Assembly (NCBI GenBank): GCA_034142505.1
Contig: JAWZDV010000030.1
Coordinates: forward strand, 1 to 64,000
Source of the DNA: Hungatella_A sp034142505
GTDB taxonomy: Bacteria > Bacillota > Clostridia > Lachnospirales > Lachnospiraceae
Direction of reading: 5' to 3'
Length of the DNA: 64,000 bases
Below, piece after piece: positions 27,662 to 35,733 of this stretch; positions within the stretch are counted from its first letter, which is position 1; every line of letters starts with the position of its first letter. The notes below the pieces were generated by a model. That model was not told where the DNA came from. It was given only the letters and a program-made list of their open reading frames with translations, and did no database searches. The translations under genes and the position numbers were made by a program.

Positions 27662-28489
27662 TTATTTCTCAAACAAAAATTTCTCCGGCAGACTCACATG
27701 GAAGTCTTTTGCTAAATCGCGGAAATCATCCGGGGTGATGGTCTGGCGTTTGTCAGGACGGATGCTCATAACTTTGACCAGAATCTCAGCGGATTTCTCG
27801 ATGGTGTGCATCAGGCCGAAGGTCAAGTCGAAGTCCTCGCCTGCGCAGAACAGACCGTGGTGGGCCCAGACGGCGGCATCATAATCCTTCATCAGTTTGC
27901 TGGTGGCTACGGCGATGTCGCGGCCGCCAGGTACCATCCAGCCTACCACGCCGACGCCGGATGGGAACACCACCGGGCACTCAGTGGCCATCTCCCAGAG
28001 TTCCCGGGTGAAAGCTTCGTCAGTCAGCGGGAGGACAAAGGTCAGCGCGATAATGTTGGCCGGGTGGGCGTGATAGATGACGCGGTAACGGCCATCGGTA
28101 GCCAGGACTTTCACCTCATGGTTCATCAAGTGGGTGGGCAGCTCGCTGGTGGGTCTGCCGCCGTCTCTTAATCCCCAGCAGATCCGGTAATTTTCACCGG
28201 CCTTGTCTACCTCAATGATACAGGCATTGGCCTCCGGGTCCAGAATCATATTGCGCATGAATTTACCGCTTCCGGATACCATGAAATATTCTCCCCCAAG
28301 GACCGGAACGCTGGTGCCGATAGGCTGCCAGCCACGGTCATAAGACAGCGTATCTTTGATCTGCTCCACTTCTTCGTTTTTCAGACGGTAGCTTAAGTTG
28401 CCGCCATTTCTCTCATGCCAGTTCTGTTGAAAACCATCGTCACACACACGGATAAATCCCTGTGCAAAAGTAGTATCTAATACATTCAT
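27662..28489 (-). CDS. rhaD: rhamnulose-1-phosphate aldolase
   Basis: 275 residues, the normal length. It splits L-rhamnulose 1-phosphate into dihydroxyacetone phosphate and L-lactaldehyde, a zinc-dependent class II reaction in the cytoplasm. Visible landmarks are SELPTHLMNH, the zinc-ligand histidines in YHAHPANI and the AHHGLFCAG block. GAGAGGAACC precedes the ATG. It is the last gene of rhaB-rhaM-rhaA-rhaD and is followed by a hairpin terminator. The full operon order plus motifs make the assignment secure. Confidence 0.97.
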   Translation of the reverse strand: MNVLDTTFAQGFIRVCDDGFQQNWHERNGGNLSYRLKNEEVEQIKDTLSYDRGWQPIGTSVPVLGGEYFMVSGSGKFMRNMILDPEANACIIEVDKAGENYRICWGLRDGGRPTSELPTHLMNHEVKVLATDGRYRVIYHAHPANIIALTFVLPLTDEAFTRELWEMATECPVVFPSGVGVVGWMVPGGRDIAVATSKLMKDYDAAVWAHHGLFCAGEDFDLTFGLMHTIEKSAEILVKVMSIRPDKRQTITPDDFRDLAKDFHVSLPEKFLFEK

Positions 28490-28581
28490 AATAATAGGTT
28501 CCTCTCTTCTATGGAATTAACATCTTATGTAAACTGATCTTTCTACCGGCCTGCCGCCGGCTTTTTCTCACCGACTGCGGA

Positions 28582-29838
28582 CTAATTTCTCCCAGCCAGC
28601 ACTTCCCTCTCATACTTCTCCACTTCCGCAAACCACTGCTCCTTCACCGGAACCCCATGAGTCTCGCAGTAGTAATCCCAAACGTCGCCAAATGGATATG
28701 TCTTTAACTCCTCCTGCTCCATCATCAGCTCCGTGAATTTCCGCTCCTCCTGGAGTTTTGCCAGCCTGGCGTTCGGCATTAACAGGGCGTACAGCAGGGC
28801 TTTCTGCATATTTCTCATACCGGTCACCCAGGCGGCAATCCGGTTGATGCTGGCGTCAAAGAAGTCGAGAGCCAGCAGGACGCGGTCGGAACCGCCCCGG
28901 ATGATCTCCTTGGCAATCTCCCTTGTCTCGTCGTCAAACAGCACCACATGGTCGCTGTCCCAGCGCACGGGACGGCTGACGTGAAGCGCCACCTTGTCGG
29001 AGAACAGCAGCATAGAAGAAATCTTGTCGGAAATCATTTCCGTCGGATGGAAATGTCCACTGTCCAGCAGACACATAATCCCTCTTGCCGCCGCATAATT
29101 CATATAGAACTCATGGGAGCCAACGGTGCAGCTCTCCATGCCAATCCCAAATACCTTGGATTCCACCGCGATCAGGACCTTGGTTTTATCATACTCCATC
29201 GCCAGAATCTGGTCTAAGGAGTCTTTGAGTCTGGCTCTCGGTGATGTCCGGTCTGCCGGCACGTCCTTGAATCCGTCCGGAATCCAGATGTTCATAGAAC
29301 AGGGAGTGCCCAGCTCCGTTGCAAAATACTCAGAAATGCGGACACAGGCCTTGCAGTGGTCAATCCAGAACCTGCGGATCTCCTCATCCTCGCTGGAAAG
29401 CGTCGCGTTCTCCGCCTTCGCATGGGAGAACATGGTGGGGTTAAAGTCCAGTCCCAGGCCGCGCTCCTTTGCAAAAGCAACCCATTTTGCAAAATGCTCC
29501 GGTTTTAACGCGTCCCGGTCTGCCTGCTGCCCGTCTTCAAAAATGGCGTAGCTGGCATGCAGGTTTAATCTGTGGGTCCCGGGAATCAGACTCAGCGCCT
29601 TGTCGATATCGGCCATCAGTTCCTCCGGTGTTCTGGCCCGGCCCGGATAATTGCCGGTCGCCTGGATTCCGCCGGAGAGACTCTCTGCCCCCTCAAACCC
29701 CATCACGTCGTCGCCCTGCCAGCAGTGCATGGAAATCGGAATATGTTCCAGTTTCTTTACCGCGTCCTCCACATCCACGCCAAGGCCGGCATAGATTTCC
29801 TTTGCTGAATCAAATCTCTCTCTCACATTCATTGTCAT
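28582..29838 (-). CDS. rhaA: L-rhamnose isomerase
   Basis: 418 residues, the family length. It converts L-rhamnose to L-rhamnulose with two divalent metals. Family blocks include SMHCWQGDDVMGFE, LNLHASYAIF, the metal-binding DSGHFHPTEMISDK and HVSRPVRWDSDHVV. Two in-frame ATGs lie 6 bases apart (29838 and 29832) after AAGGAG; the second has the better spacing, so the mature start is uncertain by two residues. A degenerate copy of its 3' third lies at 26796-26930. Confidence 0.97.
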   Translation of the reverse strand: MTMNVRERFDSAKEIYAGLGVDVEDAVKKLEHIPISMHCWQGDDVMGFEGAESLSGGIQATGNYPGRARTPEELMADIDKALSLIPGTHRLNLHASYAIFEDGQQADRDALKPEHFAKWVAFAKERGLGLDFNPTMFSHAKAENATLSSEDEEIRRFWIDHCKACVRISEYFATELGTPCSMNIWIPDGFKDVPADRTSPRARLKDSLDQILAMEYDKTKVLIAVESKVFGIGMESCTVGSHEFYMNYAAARGIMCLLDSGHFHPTEMISDKISSMLLFSDKVALHVSRPVRWDSDHVVLFDDETREIAKEIIRGGSDRVLLALDFFDASINRIAAWVTGMRNMQKALLYALLMPNARLAKLQEERKFTELMMEQEELKTYPFGDVWDYYCETHGVPVKEQWFAEVEKYEREVLAGRN

Positions 29839-29896
29839 CTCTCTCCTTTATTTTTCTACTCTCTCTGTTCCAGTTTTTCCGCAATCTACTCATCGG

Positions 29897-29986
29897 CTAA
29901 TCCAAATGAATCCGCTAATTCAGATGAACCCACTAATTCAGATGAACCCACTAATTCAGATGAACCCACTAATCCAGATGAAACAC
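29897..29986. repeat. 18-bp tandem repeat over the rhaM stop codon
   Basis: Five units of 18 bp: three are identical (CTAATTCAGATGAACCCA at 29915, 29933 and 29951), and the flanking units at 29897 and 29969 diverge. The last unit contains the TAG stop of rhaM (29969-29971), and each central unit repeats His-Leu-Asn-stop in the minus direction. The array lies in the rhaM-rhaA spacer. There are no unique spacers between units, so it is a minisatellite and not a CRISPR array. Confidence 0.85.
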
Positions 29987-30283
29987 CGGCGTCAAATCCA
30001 CGCTGACCGGGCTGTTGTCCTCATTAGTCTCCATTATATCCGCCATAAAATCCCACCATTTCCGGTTGATCGGCGTGTCCGCGGACTTGGCCCACAGTTC
30101 TTCGTCCTCCACCTCCAGATACCCGTAGAGCATATTGGTCTCCTCGTCCAGATAAATGGAATAATTGTGCCCGCCATACTCATGAATCATCTCCCGCATT
30201 TCCGGCCACAGTTCGTTGTGGCGTCTTGCATACTCCCTAGCCATCCCCGGGTACAGAAACATCTTAAAACCTTTTCTCATCAT
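29969..30283 (-). CDS. rhaM: L-rhamnose mutarotase
   Basis: 104 residues, the standard length. It interconverts the alpha and beta anomers of L-rhamnose so that the isomerase is supplied. The family core is plain: FLYPGMAREYARRHNELWPE with the catalytic histidine, YSIYLDEETNMLYGYLEVED and NRKWWDFMADIM. AAGGAGGG precedes the ATG pair. Minisatellites flank it on both sides, one of them reaching into the stop codon. Confidence 0.96.
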   Translation of the reverse strand: MMRKGFKMFLYPGMAREYARRHNELWPEMREMIHEYGGHNYSIYLDEETNMLYGYLEVEDEELWAKSADTPINRKWWDFMADIMETNEDNSPVSVDLTPVFHLD

Positions 30284-30302
30284 AGAGCATCCCTCCTTTC
30301 AT

Positions 30303-30362
30303 GCTTTTTGCTCTCATGATTTTTGTTCTCGTGCTTTTTGTTCTCATGATCTTTGCTCTCAT
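30303..30362. repeat. 15-bp tandem repeat between rhaB and rhaM
   Basis: Four units of 15 bp follow the pattern G(A/C)T(T/C)TTTG(C/T)TCTC(A/G)T, starting at 30303, 30318, 30333 and 30348. The array sits just upstream of the rhaM ribosome site. In the minus direction it reads as repeated five-codon units (MRAKI, MRTKS) in a frame different from rhaM, with no evidence of translation. Confidence 0.75.
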
Positions 30363-30484
30363 GCTTCATTCTTTCCCCCATTTCTATCACTACCGGGCTT
30401 ATGCAATTCTATATCATTGTTTTTCGATAATGCTGACCCTTTCCAAATTCTTCGCTTTTATTTCTCTTCCATTTTTCTTTTGCT

Positions 30485-31897
30485 TCAGCCTTCCGGCTCA
30501 TAAACCATGATTTCAAAGGACTTGGCGATACTCTCTCTGGCGGCTTTCAGGTCCTCGTACTCCCCGCCTTCCATCATCTGCACCGCCAGATTTCCGATGG
30601 CCGTGGCTTCCGTCGGCCCCGCGTACACGGTCCGGCCGGTGGCATTTGCCGTCAGGCGGTTTAGATAATCCGCATTGGCGCCGCCGCCCACAATATGGAT
30701 GCGGTCATAGGATTTACCGGTCAGTTCCTCGATCTCCTGGCTGCAGGTCTTGTAGCACCGTGCCAGACTGTTGTAAATCACGGCCGCCATCTCCCACTTG
30801 GTCTCCGGCGCCGGCTGCCCGGTCTCAAGACAGAAACCGCGAACCGCCTCACACATATTCTCCGGTGCCAGGAAACGTCCGTCGTTGCAGTCCACAATGG
30901 ACGTAATCCGCTCCTTCGAAGCCCGCTCGCAGATCTCGCCGTAGGAATAAGTTTCCCCGGCCTCCTTCCATTCCCGCCGCACCGACTGGATCATCCACAG
31001 CCCCATGATATTTTTCAGGAACCGGTAACGGTAACCGCAGCCGCCCTCGTTGGTGAAGTTCGCCTGACGGCTCACCTCCCGGCAGTCTGCATTTTCCTGC
31101 TCTGTCCCCATCAGGGACCAGGTTCCGGAACTGATGTAGAGAACATGCTCCTCCCCCGAGGGCACCGCCGCCACCGCCGAACCCGTGTCATGGGTAGCCG
31201 GCAGCACCACCAGACAGTCAAGCCCGGTCTCCTGCCGCACCTCCTGCTTAAGTGGTCCAACTACGGTCCCTGGGACCGACAATTCTTTAAACAGCTTTGT
31301 GGGATAACCCAGTTTCTCTATCAGTTCCATATCCCAGCCACAAGTCTCCGGATTCACCAGCTGGGTGGTGGTGGCATTGGTATACTCCTGCTTCGCCACC
31401 CCTGTGAGAAGATAATTCAAATAATCCGGCACCATCAGGAAATGCTCCGCACGTTCCAGGTTCTCCGGCTCTGAACATTTCACCGCCATCAGCTGGTAAA
31501 TGGTATTGAAGATCTGCTTCTGAATCCCGGTCCGCCCGTAGAGTTCCTCCGGGCTAATCTTCTGATACACCAGCTCGTCCATGCCCTCCGTCCGCTGATC
31601 CCGGTATCCCACCGTCTTTCCCAGCACATGGCTATCCGAATCCAGCAGCACAAAATCCACCGCCCAGGTATCAATCCCCATGCTCACCGGCTGGATTCCC
31701 ATCCCGGCACACACCTTCATACCTTCCTTAATCTCCCCGAACAGCCGCTCCAAATCCCAGCAAAGCGTCCCGTCCACGAAGTCCATCCCGTTTTCAAACC
31801 GGTAGATTTCCTGAAGTTTCATCTGACCGTCTTCCATCCACCCCAGAATATGCCGTCCACTGGACGCCCCGATGTCAACCGCAAGATAATAACGCAT
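30485..31897 (-). CDS. rhaB: rhamnulokinase
   Basis: 470 residues of the FGGY kinase family. It phosphorylates L-rhamnulose at O-1 with ATP. The N-terminal ATPase fold opens with YYLAVDIGASSGRHI, the middle has the MGIDTWAVDFVLLD block, and the C-terminal domain has HIVGGGANADYLNRLTANAT. The start at 31897 matches the conserved family N-terminus; an in-frame ATG 42 bases upstream would add an unconserved basic tail. It heads the rha operon. A TATGAT -10 candidate lies at 31940-31935, just past a terminator hairpin. Confidence 0.96.
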   Translation of the reverse strand: MRYYLAVDIGASSGRHILGWMEDGQMKLQEIYRFENGMDFVDGTLCWDLERLFGEIKEGMKVCAGMGIQPVSMGIDTWAVDFVLLDSDSHVLGKTVGYRDQRTEGMDELVYQKISPEELYGRTGIQKQIFNTIYQLMAVKCSEPENLERAEHFLMVPDYLNYLLTGVAKQEYTNATTTQLVNPETCGWDMELIEKLGYPTKLFKELSVPGTVVGPLKQEVRQETGLDCLVVLPATHDTGSAVAAVPSGEEHVLYISSGTWSLMGTEQENADCREVSRQANFTNEGGCGYRYRFLKNIMGLWMIQSVRREWKEAGETYSYGEICERASKERITSIVDCNDGRFLAPENMCEAVRGFCLETGQPAPETKWEMAAVIYNSLARCYKTCSQEIEELTGKSYDRIHIVGGGANADYLNRLTANATGRTVYAGPTEATAIGNLAVQMMEGGEYEDLKAARESIAKSFEIMVYEPEG

Positions 31898-31958
31898 GAT
31901 CACAGCCCCTCTCTTCCCCTGTTTTTCTATTCTCATCATACTGCAAAAAACGCAAAAA

Positions 31959-31995
31959 AATAAGAACGCTATTTATCTAAAAAAGCGTCCTTATT
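31959..31995 (-). terminator. intrinsic terminator upstream of rhaB
   Basis: On the minus strand the 12-base arms at 31995-31984 and 31970-31959 pair with one mismatch and are followed by a run of seven Ts, then GCG and six more Ts. It lies after the toxin relic and before rhaB. It probably ended the relic transcript. A TATAAT at 32014-32009 upstream of it also leaves open a leader-attenuator role. The repeated (T/C)GCAAAAAA at 31942-31959 may be a regulator site. Confidence 0.6.
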
Positions 31996-32018
31996 TGCAC
32001 TTTGCATTATTATATGAT

Positions 32019-32221
32019 TTACTTTCCAAACAGGTCGGAATGTGTTCCGGTACGAGAAGCAGTTAAAATCAGTTTGTCTTGCTTTATTGCATAAATCAAC
32101 AGCCAATCCGGTAAAATATGACATTCACGGAATCCTATATAGTTTCCTGTCAGGGAATGATCACGATACTTCTCTGCAAGCAGCTTCTCTTCTGAAATTG
32201 TCCGGTTGTTTCTGTAACATC
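32019..32221 (-). pseudogene. YafQ/RelE-type toxin, C-terminal relic
   Basis: An open frame without a start codon reads EEKLLAEKYRDHSLTGNYIG, then FRECHILPDWLLIYAIKQDK and ends in TGTHSDLFGK before TAA at 32021-32019. This is the C-terminal half of a YafQ-family mRNA interferase, including the catalytic-type H-x-x-P-D-W-L region and the terminal THSDLF. A TGA at about 32220 cuts the frame, and no N-terminal half or antitoxin gene is recognisable upstream. It is therefore a dead toxin-antitoxin remnant between rhaB and its regulator. Confidence 0.75.
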
Positions 32222-32308
32222 ATTCACCGTCCATTTCCGCATTATATTCTATTGTATCAACAACATCAATACAATGTGAAACATTTTTATATATCTAACA
32301 ATAATTCT

Positions 32309-33274
32309 TCAACTCTTCCGATATCCCTTCGGTGACACTCCATAATACGCTCTGAAAATCCGGTGAAAGTAGCTGGTATTGTCATATCCCACCGCCCCGC
32401 TGATATCCGCCACCGACATCCCGGTGTTATGCAGCAGAAATGCAGCCTGATTCAATCGTTTAATCTGTAAGAGTTCCTTATAATTCCGCCCCAGCAGCCG
32501 GTGGATGGCGCGGCTCAGCCAATATACATCATAGCCCATCATCTCCGCCAGTTCCGTCAGCGTCCCGTCCCGGTAATGCTCGTCGATATACCGCAGCACC
32601 CGCAGCGTCAACTCCTGGTCGAAGGCTTCCTCCACGTCCTGATTCACCCGGATTCTCCCGGTGCAGTGCATCAGATGCTGGAGCAGCAGCCCCATGGTAG
32701 TCTGATTGAGGGCCTGGTTCTCCCGCTCCCCGTAAAGCAGCGACCAGATTAAATTTTCCACCAGATTCTGCACCGGCAGCACGTCCGCCACCTGGAAATG
32801 CAGATATTTCCCATATCGGGTATCCTCACACAGACACCCCACGATGAAATCACGGAGCAGGTTCTCCTCCTCCCCCATCATCCGAAAAGCCGTGTCAAAA
32901 AAAACAGGCAGAATCACAAAATTCACCGCAATATCGTCCCGGCCTGCCGGTTTGATCTCCTGCACGGCATGCTGGTTCAAAAACAGCAGTTCCCCCGTCT
33001 TCAGCACAATCTCCCGCCCGTCCACCACATGCACCGTCTCTCCCTGGCACATGTAGATCACCTCCACAAAATTGTGGGTATGCTCCGGAAAATGCACAAA
33101 CCGGGTATGAGGCCGCACCGTAATCAGCTGCCCTGCCTCCAAAAGCTTCCCGCTCTCAATCATCATATCTTCCCGGCTCATATAAAGCGTCCTGTCAATA
33201 TCCCGGCTCCCCGCCAGGATCCGCTCTTCCTCCGCTGTTATCACGCTGAGACTCTGTATCAAATCCTGATTCAT
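32309..33274 (-). CDS. cupin/AraC-family regulator of the rhamnose genes (RhaR/RhaS-like)
   Basis: 321 residues. Residues about 50-130 form a sugar-sensing cupin (HFPEHTHNFVEVIYMCQGET). The C-terminal 100 form the two helix-turn-helix AraC domain (LTELAEMMGYDVYWLSRAIH, then VADISGAVGYDNTSYFHRIF). It is encoded directly upstream of the rha operon in the same direction, so it most likely activates rhaB-rhaM-rhaA-rhaD in response to rhamnose. GAGG lies 7 bases before the ATG. The toxin relic separates it from rhaB. The ligand is inferred from position only. Confidence 0.88.
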   Translation of the reverse strand: MNQDLIQSLSVITAEEERILAGSRDIDRTLYMSREDMMIESGKLLEAGQLITVRPHTRFVHFPEHTHNFVEVIYMCQGETVHVVDGREIVLKTGELLFLNQHAVQEIKPAGRDDIAVNFVILPVFFDTAFRMMGEEENLLRDFIVGCLCEDTRYGKYLHFQVADVLPVQNLVENLIWSLLYGERENQALNQTTMGLLLQHLMHCTGRIRVNQDVEEAFDQELTLRVLRYIDEHYRDGTLTELAEMMGYDVYWLSRAIHRLLGRNYKELLQIKRLNQAAFLLHNTGMSVADISGAVGYDNTSYFHRIFRAYYGVSPKGYRKS

Positions 33275-33426
33275 ATGTATTCCTCATGCTCCATTAATGC
33301 CTTTGCAGTACAAATACCTGTCTTGGTTTTTACTATATTCAATTATATACCATAACAGATCATCTGTAACCCCATGAAATTTGTTTTCCACATGAAGGAA
33401 TGTTGTTTTTCAAAAAAACTCATATG

Positions 33427-35733
33427 CTAAAAAGAGCCTGCCGTAATTTTCTCAAACACCGTTTCAAATGCCTCCAGTTCCAACTGCTGCTCCCCTTTCC
33501 CAGTCAAAACCATGGTCTTCTGCCTTTCCTCCGACAGGTTCATCACCACCAGCATATCACTGTCCGGGAAATAGGCGCACTCGCACCAGGCATTATCACA
33601 GAGATAAAGCTGCTTCTCCTCCCGCCCGGCCGCCGCCAGAATCAGGTTTAACAGCATCCGGCTCCCCGGCACGCTGTATGTAAAATGAGAAAGATAAACT
33701 CCCTTTCCTTTCCCAAACTCATGTACCGTAAAAGAAGGAGTGTGGACCTCTTCACCAATGGGACTAACCCCCACCAGCTCCGCAATGACACTTGTATCCT
33801 CATCCACCAGCCAAATCCCCTCCACCGGTTTCCCATCGAGTACAGCATTGCCGCTCTCCACATTAGAAAGTCCTGCCGTCAGCCTCCGTCTCCATGTTTC
33901 ATCCAGCTTAAAACTTGGTTTTCCATGGCAGCATCTGGCTCCTGTGTCCAAATCCACGCCCAGCACCTGGGCCATCCGGAAAGAGTACTGGTAACCATCC
34001 ACCATGGATGGCTGATAAATTCCCACAAACACGCCGCCCTGGTCCACCCACCGGGTCAGTTCTTCCACCACCTGATTATCCGCCCACCGGCTTCCGCCGC
34101 TCCATGCGGTTCCTGCCATTCCGGCATTGATAATCACATCATAATCCCGGATCTTTCCTGCCAGCACATCGTCAAAGCTGATATAATCCACCTCCACCGG
34201 CAGTCCCGCCAGTGCCTCGTTGACATGGATCAAATCGTGCATATAAGTTTCATGGAAATGTCCCGACAGCGTCCAGGACCTCATCTTTCCCCAGGCTGTC
34301 AGCACCGCTACCTTCACATCCAGGGTTCTGGCCGGTCCGCGATCCCAGAGTTCCTTCAGCGTACGGAATTCCTCCGCCACCTGCTCCACGTAATCCACAA
34401 AATCCGGGTACTCTTCCACCAGATGAAGATACCCGCCAAGCCCGATCCGGTCAATTTTACACCGGAGCATAGCCCGTTTTGCCGCGTTCCAATACCGTTT
34501 CGCGTCTGCCAGCGGATTTCCTCCTTCGGAAAATGTCGCCGCTCCGCCAAGTCCCACCGGGAATAAGTAAGGATGCAGCCGCACCTCATGCACCGGCACA
34601 TCCACTCCCGCGCACAGCCGGACCTCGTACCCGGAAAAGATACATTTGATGATTCCGTCAAACCCGAACTCCTGAAACGTTGGCAGATAAGGTTCAATCC
34701 CCACCCAGCTGTCATCGTAAAATACATAAGCCTGTTTCCCATACCGGTGAACCAGTTCCACCAGCTGTTTTCCAAAGTCCACCACAAACCGGTTGGTAAA
34801 CGCAATATAATCCAGCTGCTTTGCCGTTGGCTCCATATGGGTCACGTGCATCTTCCCCTGATTGATAAAATCCTCAGAGGTCAATCGGTACCCGTATGCC
34901 TGCTCAAACTCAAGGAGCGCCTGGGGACTCACCGTGAAATCATAGGACCCCCAGTCCGTAAACCGATTCCGGTTCCGTTCACCGGCTCCCCAAATCCATA
35001 CAAAATTATAAAACATGGACGTGAACCGGACCACTGTGGTATCCGGGTTTTCCTCGCACCACTGTTTCAGCCATCCGTGTAGATATTTTTTCGCCTCATC
35101 ACTTCTGGGGTCCACCGGCATGAGATGTTCCTTGTCCCAGCCGTTGGTCACATGGTTGTACATGCTGATCTCTTCCCATACCCGGAAAGCCAGAAAGTTT
35201 ACGGTATATGTATGATATGGGATCGCGCCGCGGATCTCCACTGTTTTAGTCTCCGCGGAAAATGTCCACTGCTCCCGGCTCACTTCCATCCCCGTTGTCC
35301 GGTCGAACACCTGCCAGCAGGCCACTGACTCCGGAGAACTGTTCACCATAAACTGCTCCCGATAAAATGATTTCAATAAATCAATGACCAGTTTTCCCTG
35401 GCGGGGCGGCTCTGGCCCTGCCTGTGGCTCTGGCCCTGCCACTGCCGCCTCTAGCTCCCCTGGTTCCCGCTCTCCCATTCCCGCCACCACCGGCTCCGTC
35501 ATCAGGAACGTCTGCTGGAGGTCCTCCATATGCGCTCTGGCCCACTCATTATGTCCGCGAATGATGCAGATCGTGGAATATATCCCATACCCCGCTTTCA
35601 CAATATCATCCGACAGCTTCGTCCCATCCGAATCGCGGATCACATCCGCCCCCCACTTTTCCGCCAATTCCAGCGTCAGTTTCTCATATCCCGCCTCGCC
35701 TGGAAGGGTAAATCCGCCTGTCCCTTTTCTCAT
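33427..35733 (-). CDS. GH112 phosphorylase, probably D-galactosyl-beta-1,4-L-rhamnose phosphorylase
   Basis: 768 residues. The family core is clear: MRKGTGGFTLPGEAGYEKLT at the start, WGADVIRDSDGT, NRFTDWGSYDFTVSP with the catalytic-type aspartate, and VFYDDSWVGIEPY. GH112 enzymes phosphorolyse beta-galactosides of N-acetylhexosamines or of L-rhamnose. Because it ends an operon with GH105 and two GH28 genes and lies beside a rha operon, the galactosyl-rhamnose activity (known in Clostridium phytofermentans) is the better guess. Products would be galactose 1-phosphate and L-rhamnose. An unusual Gly/Pro/Glu-rich insert occupies residues about 80-113. The ATG overlaps the GH105 stop. Confidence 0.88.
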   Translation of the reverse strand: MRKGTGGFTLPGEAGYEKLTLELAEKWGADVIRDSDGTKLSDDIVKAGYGIYSTICIIRGHNEWARAHMEDLQQTFLMTEPVVAGMGEREPGELEAAVAGPEPQAGPEPPRQGKLVIDLLKSFYREQFMVNSSPESVACWQVFDRTTGMEVSREQWTFSAETKTVEIRGAIPYHTYTVNFLAFRVWEEISMYNHVTNGWDKEHLMPVDPRSDEAKKYLHGWLKQWCEENPDTTVVRFTSMFYNFVWIWGAGERNRNRFTDWGSYDFTVSPQALLEFEQAYGYRLTSEDFINQGKMHVTHMEPTAKQLDYIAFTNRFVVDFGKQLVELVHRYGKQAYVFYDDSWVGIEPYLPTFQEFGFDGIIKCIFSGYEVRLCAGVDVPVHEVRLHPYLFPVGLGGAATFSEGGNPLADAKRYWNAAKRAMLRCKIDRIGLGGYLHLVEEYPDFVDYVEQVAEEFRTLKELWDRGPARTLDVKVAVLTAWGKMRSWTLSGHFHETYMHDLIHVNEALAGLPVEVDYISFDDVLAGKIRDYDVIINAGMAGTAWSGGSRWADNQVVEELTRWVDQGGVFVGIYQPSMVDGYQYSFRMAQVLGVDLDTGARCCHGKPSFKLDETWRRRLTAGLSNVESGNAVLDGKPVEGIWLVDEDTSVIAELVGVSPIGEEVHTPSFTVHEFGKGKGVYLSHFTYSVPGSRMLLNLILAAAGREEKQLYLCDNAWCECAYFPDSDMLVVMNLSEERQKTMVLTGKGEQQLELEAFETVFEKITAGSF
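35408..35440. repeat. short direct repeat inside the GH112 insert
   Basis: GGCTCTGGCCCTGCC occurs at 35408-35422 and again at 35426-35440, an 18-bp period that keeps frame and encodes repeated QAGPEP-like units. It lies in the low-complexity Pro/Glu/Gly insert of the phosphorylase and suggests that the insert grew by in-frame duplication. Confidence 0.7.

Noticed and set aside
29897..29986. CRISPR-like array
   Set aside because: The 18-bp units abut directly with no unique spacers, and no cas genes are near; it is a simple minisatellite.
30695..31474. 259-codon plus-strand open frame
   Set aside because: It lies fully opposite rhaB, whose kinase motifs are unambiguous; the frame is a by-product of GC-rich codon use.
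32042..32335. 97-codon plus-strand frame near rhaB
   Set aside because: The opposite strand carries the YafQ relic; this frame has no ribosome site or motif.
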